From NCBI RefSeq assembly GCF_900105125.1, contig NZ_LT629750.1:6785001-6849000 (forward strand): a stretch of DNA of 64,000 nt. Direction: 5' to 3'. Positions 8,825 through 17,245 of the stretch are shown here, one piece after another. Each line of letters begins with the position of its first letter. Positions within the stretch are counted from its first letter, which is position 1. A model generated the notes under the pieces. It was not told where the DNA came from and searched no databases. It saw only the letters and a program-made list of their open reading frames with translations. Both the position numbers and the translations under genes were made by a program. Source of the stretch: Bradyrhizobium canariense. GTDB taxonomy: Bacteria; Pseudomonadota; Alphaproteobacteria; Rhizobiales; Xanthobacteraceae.

Positions 8825-10186
8825 GTGACGGGATTGTTTTTTGACCAAGCTCTGCTGCCTCAGGGCTGGACGCACGCCGTCAGGATTGTCGTCGACGGCG
8901 GGCGTATCGTCAGTATCGGAAGCGGTCGTCCGGCGGAGCCCGGCGATGAGCGCCACCGGATCGGGCTTCCTGGCATATGCAATTTGCACAGCCACGCCTT
9001 TCAGCGCGGCATGGCCGGTCTTGCCGAGCTCAGAGAGGCTTCTGCCGACAGCTTCTGGACCTGGCGGGACGTGATGTATCGTTTCGTCGGCCGCATGACG
9101 GCCGACGATATCGAGGTCGTCGCCGCGCAGGCCTATGTCGAAATGCTGGAAGCGGGATTTACCCGGGTCGGGGAGTTTCACTACATTCACCATGATGTCT
9201 CCGGCGAACCTTACGACAATCCGGGTGAACTGGCCGAGCGGGTTGCCGCAGCCGCGGAAGTTTCGGGCATCGGCCTCACGCTGCTGCCGGTATTTTATGC
9301 GCATGCGGGATTTGGCGGTCGCAGCCCTGATCCCGGTCAGCGTCGTTTCGTCAATAATGTCGACGGATTTTTGCGATTGATAGATGCCAGCCGCCGCGCG
9401 GTAGCCGGACAGGACGGCGCGGTGGTCGGTCTCGCTCCTCACTCGCTTCGAGCCGTCACACCTGACGAACTCAAGGAAGTGGTGGCGCTCGCCATGGATG
9501 GTCCGATTCACATCCACGTCGCCGAGCAAACCGGGGAAGTCGAGGATTGCATAGCCTGGAGCGGACAACGGCCGCTGCAATGGCTGTTCGACCATGCGCC
9601 GGTCGATCGCCGCTGGTGTCTCATTCATGCGACGCACGCGACGCCGGCTGAAATCCACGCGGTCGCCGACTGTGGTGCGGTGGCAGGGCTATGCCCTGTG
9701 ACCGAGGCCAATCTTGGTGACGGGACCTTCAGCGCGCAGGAATTCATCGGGCGCAGCGGGATATTTGGGGTTGGCACGGATTCCAACGTGCTGATCGGTC
9801 TGACAGACGAATTGCGGCAACTCGAATATTCGCAACGGCTGGCGCTGAAGGCACGAAACGTGATGGCGTCCGGCGACACCATATCGACCGGGCGCGCCCT
9901 GTTCGACAGCGCGCTGTGCGGCGGGTCGCAGGCGCTCGGCGTCACCAAAGCCGGGCTGACCGAAGGAGCCTTCGCCGACATCGTCAGCCTTGATGCGGAG
10001 AGCGTGGCGCTGGCCGGTCGCGCCGGCGACGCGATCCTCGACAGTTGGATCTTCGGTACCGGTCGGTCGCTGGTGGATTGCGTCTGGGCACGCGGCCGCA
10101 AGGTCGTTAAAGACGGCCGGCACCTTGGCCGGGAGACGGTCGCACCGCGCTTCCGCCGGGTGATCGAGGGGTTGCTTTCTGCATGA
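8825..10186 (+). CDS. hutF: Formimidoylglutamate deiminase
   Basis: A 453-residue zinc amidohydrolase. HutF deiminates N-formimino-L-glutamate to N-formyl-L-glutamate plus ammonia, the branch used by many proteobacteria instead of direct formimidoylglutamase. Visible are HSHAFQRGMAG (metal His 55 and 57), HIHVAEQTGEVEDC (His 229 and 231, Glu 234), H269 in LIHATH, and GTDSNV with the catalytic Asp 319. The GTG start is supported by GGAG eight bases upstream. hutC follows with a four-base overlap. The expected next enzyme, HutG deformylase, is not in the window. Confidence 0.95.
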   Translation: MTGLFFDQALLPQGWTHAVRIVVDGGRIVSIGSGRPAEPGDERHRIGLPGICNLHSHAFQRGMAGLAELREASADSFWTWRDVMYRFVGRMTADDIEVVAAQAYVEMLEAGFTRVGEFHYIHHDVSGEPYDNPGELAERVAAAAEVSGIGLTLLPVFYAHAGFGGRSPDPGQRRFVNNVDGFLRLIDASRRAVAGQDGAVVGLAPHSLRAVTPDELKEVVALAMDGPIHIHVAEQTGEVEDCIAWSGQRPLQWLFDHAPVDRRWCLIHATHATPAEIHAVADCGAVAGLCPVTEANLGDGTFSAQEFIGRSGIFGVGTDSNVLIGLTDELRQLEYSQRLALKARNVMASGDTISTGRALFDSALCGGSQALGVTKAGLTEGAFADIVSLDAESVALAGRAGDAILDSWIFGTGRSLVDCVWARGRKVVKDGRHLGRETVAPRFRRVIEGLLSA

Positions 10187-10923
10187 CTGTGAAACCGAAA
10201 GCCGTCGCCGAAGGCACGACCAAAACGCTGTACCAGCGGATCCGCGGCGATCTCGAGGCTAAGATCACCTCCGGTGACTGGCCGCCGGGGCATCGCGTGC
10301 CGTTCGAGCACGAACTGATGGAAACCTACTCATGCTCCCGCATGACCGTGAACAAGGTGATTTCGGCGCTTGCCGAAGCGGGTTTGGTGGTGCGCCGTCG
10401 CAGGGCCGGCAGCTTCGTCTCACGGCCGCGGGTGCAATCCGCGATTCTTCAGATTCCCGATCTCAAAGGCGAAGTCGAAAAGCGCGGCGAACGCTATCAG
10501 TACCGGCTGATTGATCTTCGCAAGCGCGTGGCCCTGGCCCACGACAAAACCCGTCTTGCGGTCGGCGCGCGCGCGCAGGTGCTGGCGATACGTTGTCTGC
10601 ATGAGGCGGAAGGCCAACCGTTTGCGATCGAAGATCGGCTGATCAATCTGCAGGCGGTGCCGGACGCGCTGCGCGAAGACTTTTCAACGACACCGCCGAA
10701 TACCTGGCTGGTCGGTCACGTACCCTGGACCGAGGCCGAGCATCGCATCACGGCCTGCAACGCCGACAAGGATCTGGCCAAGGATCTAAAGATCGACGAG
10801 GGCGCGGCATGCCTGGTGATCGAGCGACGAACGTGGCGTAACGGCGAGCCGATCACCGCGGTGCGGATTACCCATCCCGGACACCTCTATGATTTGGTCG
10901 CGCGGTTCACGCCAACCGGCTGA
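10183..10923 (+). CDS. hutC: Histidine utilisation repressor, GntR/HutC family
   Basis: A 246-residue regulator: winged helix-turn-helix at about 15-85 (LYQRIRGDLEAKITSGDWPP, SCSRMTVNKVISALAEAGLV, RRRAGSFV) and a UTRA ligand-binding domain from about 100 to the C-terminus. HutC proteins bind TGTATATACA-like operators and release them on binding urocanate. It overlaps hutF by four bases and ends 30 bases before the convergent ABC binding-protein gene. Four matching dyads in this window give it a predicted local regulon of three loci. Confidence 0.94.
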   Translation: MTVKPKAVAEGTTKTLYQRIRGDLEAKITSGDWPPGHRVPFEHELMETYSCSRMTVNKVISALAEAGLVVRRRRAGSFVSRPRVQSAILQIPDLKGEVEKRGERYQYRLIDLRKRVALAHDKTRLAVGARAQVLAIRCLHEAEGQPFAIEDRLINLQAVPDALREDFSTTPPNTWLVGHVPWTEAEHRITACNADKDLAKDLKIDEGAACLVIERRTWRNGEPITAVRITHPGHLYDLVARFTPTG

Positions 10924-10952
10924 AGTCTCTCTTGTTGCTTCGTTCGATCGTT

Positions 10953-11993
10953 TTATTTTTGCGCCGCGCGCTCGACGAAGCTGTTGGTCCACAAATCGTT
11001 CTGTGACGCGGCCGCGTCGAATTCTTTGCCAAAATTGGTGCCGACCTCCTTGGAAAACACCAATTGATTCTGGAAGGCCTGCACGTCCAGCTTGCCACCG
11101 CCGGCGACGCCGCTGTTGAGCGATTTGACTGCGGCGTCGATGGCCCCCGGATCGGCTTTGACGAAGAACTGCTTCTGAATGGCTTGCGCGGTCGGCTCGG
11201 GGTTCTTCAGCAGGGCCGTGCTGGCCGCTTGCATGGCCTGCGCGGTCTTGACGATCAACGCCGATGCCTTGTCGTTGATCGGCTTCTTGGCAACCAGCAC
11301 CAGGTAGGGCTGATTGGCGAGCAGCGGAAAGTCATCGCCGAGCGAAATCAGGATCGTGCCGGCGCCCGATTTGGTTGCGAGGTAGCCTTCAGGCGGCGAC
11401 AGCACGAAGGCATCGATGCGCTTGTTTTCCAGCGCTGCCTGCAGCGCGAGGGGACTGCCGACCTGTGCGATGCTGATATCGCTCTTCGGGTCGAGGCCGC
11501 CTTTCGCCACCAGCCATCGCGCCGCGGTTTCCTGGGTGCCGCCGACCGCAGCGACGCCGATGGTCGCGCCTTTCAGGGCGGCAATGCGCTTTTGCAGTGG
11601 ATCACCGGGTTTCACGCCAGTCTTTTCCAGGAACGATGGCGCAACAACGACCTCGAGCGTCACCTTCGACATCAGATTGTAGACGATTTCGAATGGCTGG
11701 CCTTTCGCCGCGGCGCGCAGCACCGATTCCGTTCCGACCGCGGCAAGATCGACGTCGCCGGCATCCAAGGCCGCGAGTGCGGCCGGATCGCCACCAGGCG
11801 AAACCACCACCGTTCCGGTCAATCCCTGAGGAGCGAAGCTATTCAGTGCACGAGCTCCCCACAGGGGAAGGAAACTCAAAGAGGCGAACCCTTGTGCGAT
11901 GCGTACGGTTTCTTCAGCGGATGCCAGGGTCGGAAGCAACAGTAACGCTGCTGCAATAGTCATCGCTCGGGTCAGGCCGGTTATCGAAGACAT
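10953..11993 (-). CDS. ABC transporter substrate-binding protein, SsuA/NMT1-like
   Basis: A 346-residue exported binding protein. Residues 1-26 form a Sec signal peptide ending in TLASA. The mature part has the NMT1/SsuA two-lobe pattern: VRIAQGFASLSFLPLWGA, then DAGDVDLAAVGTESVLRA, TIGVAAVGGTQETAARWL and RIDAFVLSPPEGYLATK. It is the distal gene of an ATPase-permease-binding-protein operon whose upstream region carries two HutC-type dyads. A hut-related ligand such as urocanate or an imidazole acid is inferred from that; sulfonates or aromatics are the family alternatives. Confidence 0.85.
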   Translation of the reverse strand: MSSITGLTRAMTIAAALLLLPTLASAEETVRIAQGFASLSFLPLWGARALNSFAPQGLTGTVVVSPGGDPAALAALDAGDVDLAAVGTESVLRAAAKGQPFEIVYNLMSKVTLEVVVAPSFLEKTGVKPGDPLQKRIAALKGATIGVAAVGGTQETAARWLVAKGGLDPKSDISIAQVGSPLALQAALENKRIDAFVLSPPEGYLATKSGAGTILISLGDDFPLLANQPYLVLVAKKPINDKASALIVKTAQAMQAASTALLKNPEPTAQAIQKQFFVKADPGAIDAAVKSLNSGVAGGGKLDVQAFQNQLVFSKEVGTNFGKEFDAAASQNDLWTNSFVERAAQK

Positions 11994-12020
11994 ATTTGCT
12001 CCTGTTGCAGCAGTCCGAAT

Positions 12021-12869
12021 TCAGATATCGCTTGGTGCGCGCGCGGTTGGCGTTTTCCAACGGAGAAAGCGCCGCTCCAGCCGTCCCGTCAGAGTATTGG
12101 CCACGACGACAAAGGCGAGCAGGATGACGATGCCGGCGAACACGCCAGCCGGATCATAGGTCGACGATGCCTCGTGGATGAACAGACCGAGGCCTTGGGT
12201 GGACGACGTGAATTCGCCGACGATCACGCCGATGACGCTATAAGGCACGGCCATTCGCATGCCGAGGATGACATAGGGCGCCGCTGCTGGAAAATAAACG
12301 TGATAGGTGAGCTGGCGCTGGTTTGCGCCCATCACCAGCGTCAGGTTGACCAGTTCGCGATCGACGGCGCGGACGCCGGTATAGACATTGTAGAACACGA
12401 GAAAGAAAACCATGATCGAGGCGAGCGCTACCTTCGACCAGATGCCGATACCGAACCAGATGATGAACAATGGCGCGAGCGCGATCTTGGGCACGCCGTA
12501 GAATGCCATGACATAGGGTTCGAAGATGCTGGCGAGCCGCGGCGAGCGGCCGAGCGCATAGCCGCCCAGAATTCCGCCGGCAACACCGATGACGTAGCCG
12601 AGCACAAGCTCCTGGCCGGTCGTCCACAGATGCGGATAGATTTCTCCGGAACTGAAAAGTTCGTACAGCCGCTCGGCTACGGCCGTGGGCTTGCTGACAT
12701 AGATTTCCTTGATCAGCCGGCCCGCGGCCCATTGCCAGAATATCAAAATCGCGATGCCCGGCAGCAGAAGCGTCAGGAAATGCGTGGCTTTACCTCGGAA
12801 CGAGCGCCTTCTGGCTGCCGGGAGTTCAGCCGTGGCCGATGGGCTGGCTGTGGCGGAGATGTCGTTCAT
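12021..12869 (-). CDS. ABC transporter permease, SsuC/TauC-like
   Basis: An inner-membrane permease of about 282 residues with roughly six transmembrane segments. After a basic N-terminal tail, the first helix is FLTLLLPGIAILIFWQWAAG. The EAA loop signature is seen as LTLVMGANQRQLTYHVYFPAAAP. The ATG at 12869 (MNDISATAS) is chosen because AAGGCAGGA precedes it and it begins 16 bases after the ATPase stop; longer in-frame starts would run into the ATPase gene. It partners the binding protein and ATPase on either side. Confidence 0.86.
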   Translation of the reverse strand: MNDISATASPSATAELPAARRRSFRGKATHFLTLLLPGIAILIFWQWAAGRLIKEIYVSKPTAVAERLYELFSSGEIYPHLWTTGQELVLGYVIGVAGGILGGYALGRSPRLASIFEPYVMAFYGVPKIALAPLFIIWFGIGIWSKVALASIMVFFLVFYNVYTGVRAVDRELVNLTLVMGANQRQLTYHVYFPAAAPYVILGMRMAVPYSVIGVIVGEFTSSTQGLGLFIHEASSTYDPAGVFAGIVILLAFVVVANTLTGRLERRFLRWKTPTARAPSDI

Positions 12870-12885
12870 CGTCCTGCCTTCTGTC

Positions 12886-13680
12886 TCAATGCGACCGTTG
12901 CCGAATATCGATTTGCGACCGGAACACCGACCACACCTGCTCATAGGCCGCTTCGAAGCCTGGATTGCGAAACGGTTCGAACACATCGCGCGGCCGCGGC
13001 AAATCGATTTCGATGTTGGCCAGCAACCGTGAAGGACGCTGACTCATGATCACGACGCTGTCCGCGAGCAGTACGGCCTCGGTAATGTCGTGGGTGATAA
13101 AGAGGACGGTCGCGCCGGCCTCGCTCGAAAGCATTTGCAGGTCATCCTGCATTACCATTCTTGTTTGCGCGTCGAGCGCACCAAATGGTTCGTCCATCAG
13201 GATGACATCCGGCCGATACACAAGCGTCCGTGCGATCGAGCCGCGTTTCTGCATGCCGCCGGACAATTGACCGGGAAAATAATGTTCAAAGCCGCCAAGG
13301 CCGACGGCCTCGATCGCCGAGGCGACGCGCTTCTTGCGTTCGGCGGTGGCGACGCCCCGCAGCAGCAGTGGCAACTCGACGTTTTCCGCGAGCGTCTTCC
13401 ACGGAAACAGTTGGGCCTGCTGCGGCACGAAGCCGACCTCGCGATTGACATCGCTGATCACGCGGCCGCGGTGGCGCACGCCGCCGCGCGTCGGCATTAA
13501 AAGGCCGGCCGCCATTTGCAACAGCGTGCTCTTGCCGCATCCGCTCGGTCCAATCACGGCGACGAATTTACCGCTTCCGACTTCGAAGCTAATTCCTTCG
13601 ATTACCCGGATCTTCGACTGCGATCCCGGCGCCGGGAAATCCTGGCGGATGGCATCGAACGAGAGGACAGCTTCAGTCAT
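12886..13680 (-). CDS. ABC transporter ATP-binding protein, SsuB/TauB-like
   Basis: About 264 residues with Walker A GPSGCGKST, Q-loop VPQQAQLFPWKT, signature LSGGMQKR, Walker B VILMDEPFGALD and switch HDITEA. It energises the importer made of the next two genes. The ATG at 13680 (MTEAVLSFD) is chosen as start; another in-frame ATG at 13713 would sit inside the first operator dyad. The signature reads SGGMQKR rather than SGGMRQR, a small variation. It is the first gene of the unit and carries the two HutC-type dyads 22-52 bases upstream. Confidence 0.88.
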   Translation of the reverse strand: MTEAVLSFDAIRQDFPAPGSQSKIRVIEGISFEVGSGKFVAVIGPSGCGKSTLLQMAAGLLMPTRGGVRHRGRVISDVNREVGFVPQQAQLFPWKTLAENVELPLLLRGVATAERKKRVASAIEAVGLGGFEHYFPGQLSGGMQKRGSIARTLVYRPDVILMDEPFGALDAQTRMVMQDDLQMLSSEAGATVLFITHDITEAVLLADSVVIMSQRPSRLLANIEIDLPRPRDVFEPFRNPGFEAAYEQVWSVFRSQIDIRQRSH

Positions 13681-13701
13681 GACGGCAAGGCTCGCGTGAT
13701 C

Positions 13702-13731
13702 ATGTCTAGACATAATAACATGTATATACAT
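13702..13731. promoter_or_regulatory. Tandem HutC-type operators before the ABC importer
   Basis: Two perfect 12-bp palindromes, ATGTCTAGACAT (13702-13713) and ATGTATATACAT (13720-13731), have centres 18 bases apart, close to two helical turns, so dimers could bind on one face. Together they contain both half-site forms (TGTCT and TGTAT) that appear combined in the single sites at 3327 and 8761. Confidence 0.68.
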
Positions 13732-14145
13732 AATGGAAAGGGCAGCCCTGCGGCAAGGGCAGATGATAGGCATAGTTGTGCGATTGTGAGGCAAAAGTCG
13801 CCCCTGACAACGCAGTTCTCCAGCCAGTAAGGAGGTCACGAGCGTCGTTGACTTGCTGTCGCGCGGATCCTGCAAACCTGAAGAGCGGACGGCGCGGCTA
13901 TGCTTGGCCCTTGAAATTGCTGTACCCGTAGATGGGGAGAGACTAAGCGACACCGTCGAAACGTAAACCGCGCTGGCTCGTCCTTGGCGCCACATGTGCG
14001 CTCAGCCTGGATCATTGACTGCTGCCTCGAGAGGAAGACATCTGCTGAATTTTTTTGCGTGTATCGGACCGGTCCTCCCGGCATGATTGCCCGACCCCGG
14101 CCAGCACCGAGGATTTTTGCTTTTTTCGAAGATAGGAGCACTTGA
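13732..14145. other. Gene-poor gap with a possible gene remnant
   Basis: No intact gene is seen in this stretch. A strong Shine-Dalgarno-like AAGGAGG (13829-13835) is followed by 43 sense codons (13835-13963) ending in TAA but with no usable start codon. A stretch at about 13953-14015 reads KRKPRWLVLGATCALSL in another frame, like a signal peptide, and soon meets a stop. Both could be traces of a decayed gene or chance. TAGGAG near 14132 belongs to the next gene. Confidence 0.3.
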
Positions 14146-15171
14146 GTGAAGGCCGTCTATACCGAACTGCACCGAAGCCATGATCCGCAATTCTTCCTGG
14201 TTCGCGGTGTCGTCAAGCGCACGACCGAGCAGCCTGAACGCGCGGATCGGCTGCTGGCGGGACTCAAGGCCGGCAGGCATCAGTTGGTTGAGCCGACTGT
14301 GTTCGGGCAAGGGCCGCGAGCAAGGATCCACAGCCCCGAATATCTCAGCTTCCTCGCCGAAGCGTGGGACGCCTGGTCCGCGCTCAGCGATGCAGGTTCG
14401 GAGATGATCGCCAACATGCATCCCGTTCGCAATGCCGGGACTTACCCTACGCACATCGTGGGCCGTCTCGGCTGGCATACCGTCGATACGGCCTGTCCGA
14501 TCGGGCCCGGCACCTGGGCCGCAGCCTGCGCCGCGACGGATGTGGCGACGACGGCAGCTCAGCTAATCCTGGACGGCGAGGACGCGGCCTACGCGCTCTG
14601 TCGTCCTCCGGGCCATCACGCCTATCATGACCTCGCCGGCGGCTTCTGCTTCCTCAACAACAGCGCGATTGCGGCGGCCCATCTGCGGCTTAGGCATGAG
14701 CGTGTAGCGATCCTCGACGTCGACGTTCATCACGGTAACGGCACGCAGGGCATCTTCTATCAACGGGGCGATGTCCTGACGGTCTCGATCCATGCCGATC
14801 CGACCTTTTTCTATCCGTTCGTCTGGGGATATGCCCATGAACGCGGTGCCGGCGCGGGTCTTGGCGCCAATCTCAATATTCCGCTGCCGATCGGCACCGG
14901 CGATGAGGGATACCTGCAGGCGCTCGGCGTGGCGCGAAAAATGATCGAGGCTTTCGCGCCGGGCGCTCTGGTGGTTGCGCTTGGCCTCGATGCGTCGGAG
15001 CACGATCCGCTCGCGGGTCTCGCAGTGACCACGAACGGATTCCAGCGCATCGGCAAGGCGATCGCGGGCTTGGGGCTGCCGACCGTGTTCGTGCAGGAGG
15101 GCGGATATTTGTCGGATATTCTTGGGGCCAATCTGACAGCGGTTCTCGCGGGGTTCGAAGAAGCGCGCTGA
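14146..15171 (+). CDS. Acetylpolyamine amidohydrolase-like protein (class II HDAC fold)
   Basis: A 341-residue zinc deacetylase-superfamily protein. Active-site features are RPPGHHAYH (His 157 and 158), DVDVHHGNGTQ with zinc ligands Asp 193 and His 195, LDASEHDP with the third ligand Asp 282, and the transition-state tyrosine in QEGGY (Tyr 321). Bacterial members deacetylate acetylated polyamines or related short amides. The GTG start has TAGGAG eight bases upstream. Its location beside a racemase and the Hut genes suggests amide or amino-acid catabolism; the substrate is not known. Confidence 0.88.
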   Translation: MKAVYTELHRSHDPQFFLVRGVVKRTTEQPERADRLLAGLKAGRHQLVEPTVFGQGPRARIHSPEYLSFLAEAWDAWSALSDAGSEMIANMHPVRNAGTYPTHIVGRLGWHTVDTACPIGPGTWAAACAATDVATTAAQLILDGEDAAYALCRPPGHHAYHDLAGGFCFLNNSAIAAAHLRLRHERVAILDVDVHHGNGTQGIFYQRGDVLTVSIHADPTFFYPFVWGYAHERGAGAGLGANLNIPLPIGTGDEGYLQALGVARKMIEAFAPGALVVALGLDASEHDPLAGLAVTTNGFQRIGKAIAGLGLPTVFVQEGGYLSDILGANLTAVLAGFEEAR

Positions 15172-15431
15172 CGCCAGCGGCGTCGCTGCTTCGAAAAGCC
15201 GGTACGTCGTGCCCCGGAGATGCATACGCGAGGATGGCGGGCGGCGCCCGGCAGCATGGGCAGGATGCGTTCTGGCGCCGCCTTGAAATTCTATTCCAGA
15301 CATCGGCCCAACTATGAAGTTTATTCCCGGACAGATCGTCTATTGTGCCGACGCAACGCAACCGGATTGCGCGGCCGCGCTGCTACTATCCCGCTCAGCA
15401 CGGAGATGTGGTGTAGAGCGGGCAGCGAGAA

Positions 15432-16151
15432 ATGCAGACGATTGGCTTGATTGGCGGAATGAGTTGGGAAAGCACTGCTATTTATTACCGTCAGCTTAAT
15501 GAGCAGGTCCGTGCCCGGTTGGGCGGGCTTCATTCTGCCGAGATATTGATGCGTTCGGTCGATTTCGACGCGATCGTCAGCCTGCAGAAGCAGGGGCGCT
15601 GGGACGACGCCTGCAATATTCTTGCAGATATCGCCCGCGCCCTGGAAGAGGCGGGGGCGGGCTGCCTGCTGATCTGCACCAACACCATGCACAAGCTGGC
15701 CGAGGAAGTGCAGCGCGCGGTATCGATCCCGCTCCTGCATATCGCCGACGTCACCGCAAGCGCCATCAAGGCCGACGGATGCAAGCGGCCGCTGTTGTTG
15801 GCGACGCGCTACACGATGGAGCAGGAATTCTACGTGCAGCGGCTGCGCGATCATTTCGGGCTGGATCCTGTCATTCCCGATGCCGATGACCGCACCATTG
15901 TTCACGACATCATCTTCGATGAATTGTGCCAGGGGATCGTCAACGCGCGTTCCCGCGAACTCTATCTCGACGTCATCGCCCGCGGGAAATCGCGCGGCGC
16001 TGACAGCGTGATCCTCGGTTGCACGGAAATCTGCTTACTGGTCGGCCCGCAGCATGTCGATCTGCCGGTATTCGACTCGACATTGCTGCACGTCGACGCG
16101 GCAATCGAATTCTCGATGGCAAAGCAGGCGCCGCATCCGAGGGCTGCGTGA
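15432..16151 (+). CDS. Aspartate/glutamate racemase family protein
   Basis: A 239-residue cofactor-independent racemase-fold protein. The opening IGLIGGMSWEST, the first catalytic cysteine in CTNTMHK (about residue 80) and the second in GCTEI (about residue 196) are all present, as is the MRSVDF segment. YgeA-type members racemise broad-range or acidic amino acids. The ATG at 15432 follows GCGAGAA. The 260 bases upstream hold no supported gene. Aspartate versus glutamate specificity cannot be read from sequence. Confidence 0.9.
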   Translation: MQTIGLIGGMSWESTAIYYRQLNEQVRARLGGLHSAEILMRSVDFDAIVSLQKQGRWDDACNILADIARALEEAGAGCLLICTNTMHKLAEEVQRAVSIPLLHIADVTASAIKADGCKRPLLLATRYTMEQEFYVQRLRDHFGLDPVIPDADDRTIVHDIIFDELCQGIVNARSRELYLDVIARGKSRGADSVILGCTEICLLVGPQHVDLPVFDSTLLHVDAAIEFSMAKQAPHPRAA

Positions 16152-16229
16152 AATGACGGTTCCAGGCCGCGAAGTGGCATTGATCTTGCTACGTATTTCC
16201 GAAGCCCCGCGCAGGTTTATGACAGAAGA

Positions 16230-17090
16230 GTGAGTGATATGGTTGTCTCTGTCGATGCCATCAGGCCCGTTCTTGACCACGTCGTGGTCAATGTGATGGG
16301 CAAGCTGGGTGAGGCAGCCGAGCAATACACAAAGCTCGGCTTCCAGCTCACCGAGCGCGGCCATCACACACTGGGCTCAAGTAACAATCTCGCGATCTTT
16401 CGCGACAATTATCTGGAACTGCTCGGCTACCTGCCCGGGCGCGAAACCAAGCGCGCCGATCTGTGGACGCATCCCGCCGGGCTGACCGGCCTCGTCTTCA
16501 AGTCACCCGATGCGAATCTTGTTTATGCGGCGCTGACGGAGCGCGGCGTGCCCGTGCTCGAGCCGATAAGTTTTGCCCGGCCGGTCCAGCTGCCGGGCGG
16601 TGCGCAGGACGCGCGCTTCAAGGTGATCCGTGTCAGTGGCGAGCAGGTGCAGAACGGCCGAACATTCTTCTGCCATCACGATACGCCGGAACTGGTGTAT
16701 CGGCCCGAGTGGCAACTGCATCGCAACGGCGTCACCGATGTCGTCGAATTCGTGATCGCCTCGCGCGATCCGGCGCGCACCGCGTCGCTCTACGAGCGGA
16801 TGTTCGGCGCGCCGCTGCTGAAGCCCGTTTCCGGCGGCGTATCGTTTACGGCCGGTGCTGCCACCGTGCTCGTATTGAAGCCGGAGGCGGTCGCCGAGCG
16901 TTACGTGGGCGCCGCGTTAGCCGATCCCACCGGTTCGGATCGAATGGTCGCGCTGACGTTCAAGGTGACTTCGCTGGACCAGCCGCGCGCGGTGTTCGAC
17001 GCGGCGAAGATTGCGTACCGGCCTTTTGAACGCGGAATCGTGGTCGATCACGCGCAGGCCGCCAACGTCGCGCTCGGGTTCACCGCGTGA
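16230..17090 (+). CDS. VOC family (glyoxalase-like) protein
   Basis: A 286-residue protein with two vicinal-oxygen-chelate modules, at about 10-150 (LDHVVVNVMGKLGEAAEQY, NYLELLGYLPG) and 165-285 (VVEFVIASRDPARTASLYERMFG). The N-terminal module fits the glyoxalase-like PF13468 type, known from hypothetical proteins near ABC importers and CoA enzymes. His and Glu residues that could bind a metal are present but not placed. It is the first gene of a long plus-strand array. Start is GTG at 16230 or ATG at 16239 (AGAAGAG upstream). Confidence 0.8.
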   Translation: MSDMVVSVDAIRPVLDHVVVNVMGKLGEAAEQYTKLGFQLTERGHHTLGSSNNLAIFRDNYLELLGYLPGRETKRADLWTHPAGLTGLVFKSPDANLVYAALTERGVPVLEPISFARPVQLPGGAQDARFKVIRVSGEQVQNGRTFFCHHDTPELVYRPEWQLHRNGVTDVVEFVIASRDPARTASLYERMFGAPLLKPVSGGVSFTAGAATVLVLKPEAVAERYVGAALADPTGSDRMVALTFKVTSLDQPRAVFDAAKIAYRPFERGIVVDHAQAANVALGFTA

Positions 17091-17245
17091 GATGTATGAC
17101 TTGACGAAGGGGGTTGTCCGGGACCGCGCGGAGACGATCTGCGGCAAGCCGGCCGGGCAACACGCGATCTTGATGACGCAACAGGCAGCGGATCAACGGG
17201 CGACAGCGTCGCCTGCCGCGGCCTAACAACGGAGCGATACGGAAG

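Noticed and set aside
15314..15499. 61-codon plus-strand frame before the Asp/Glu racemase
   Set aside because: It overlaps the racemase by 68 bases in another frame and has no recognisable feature.
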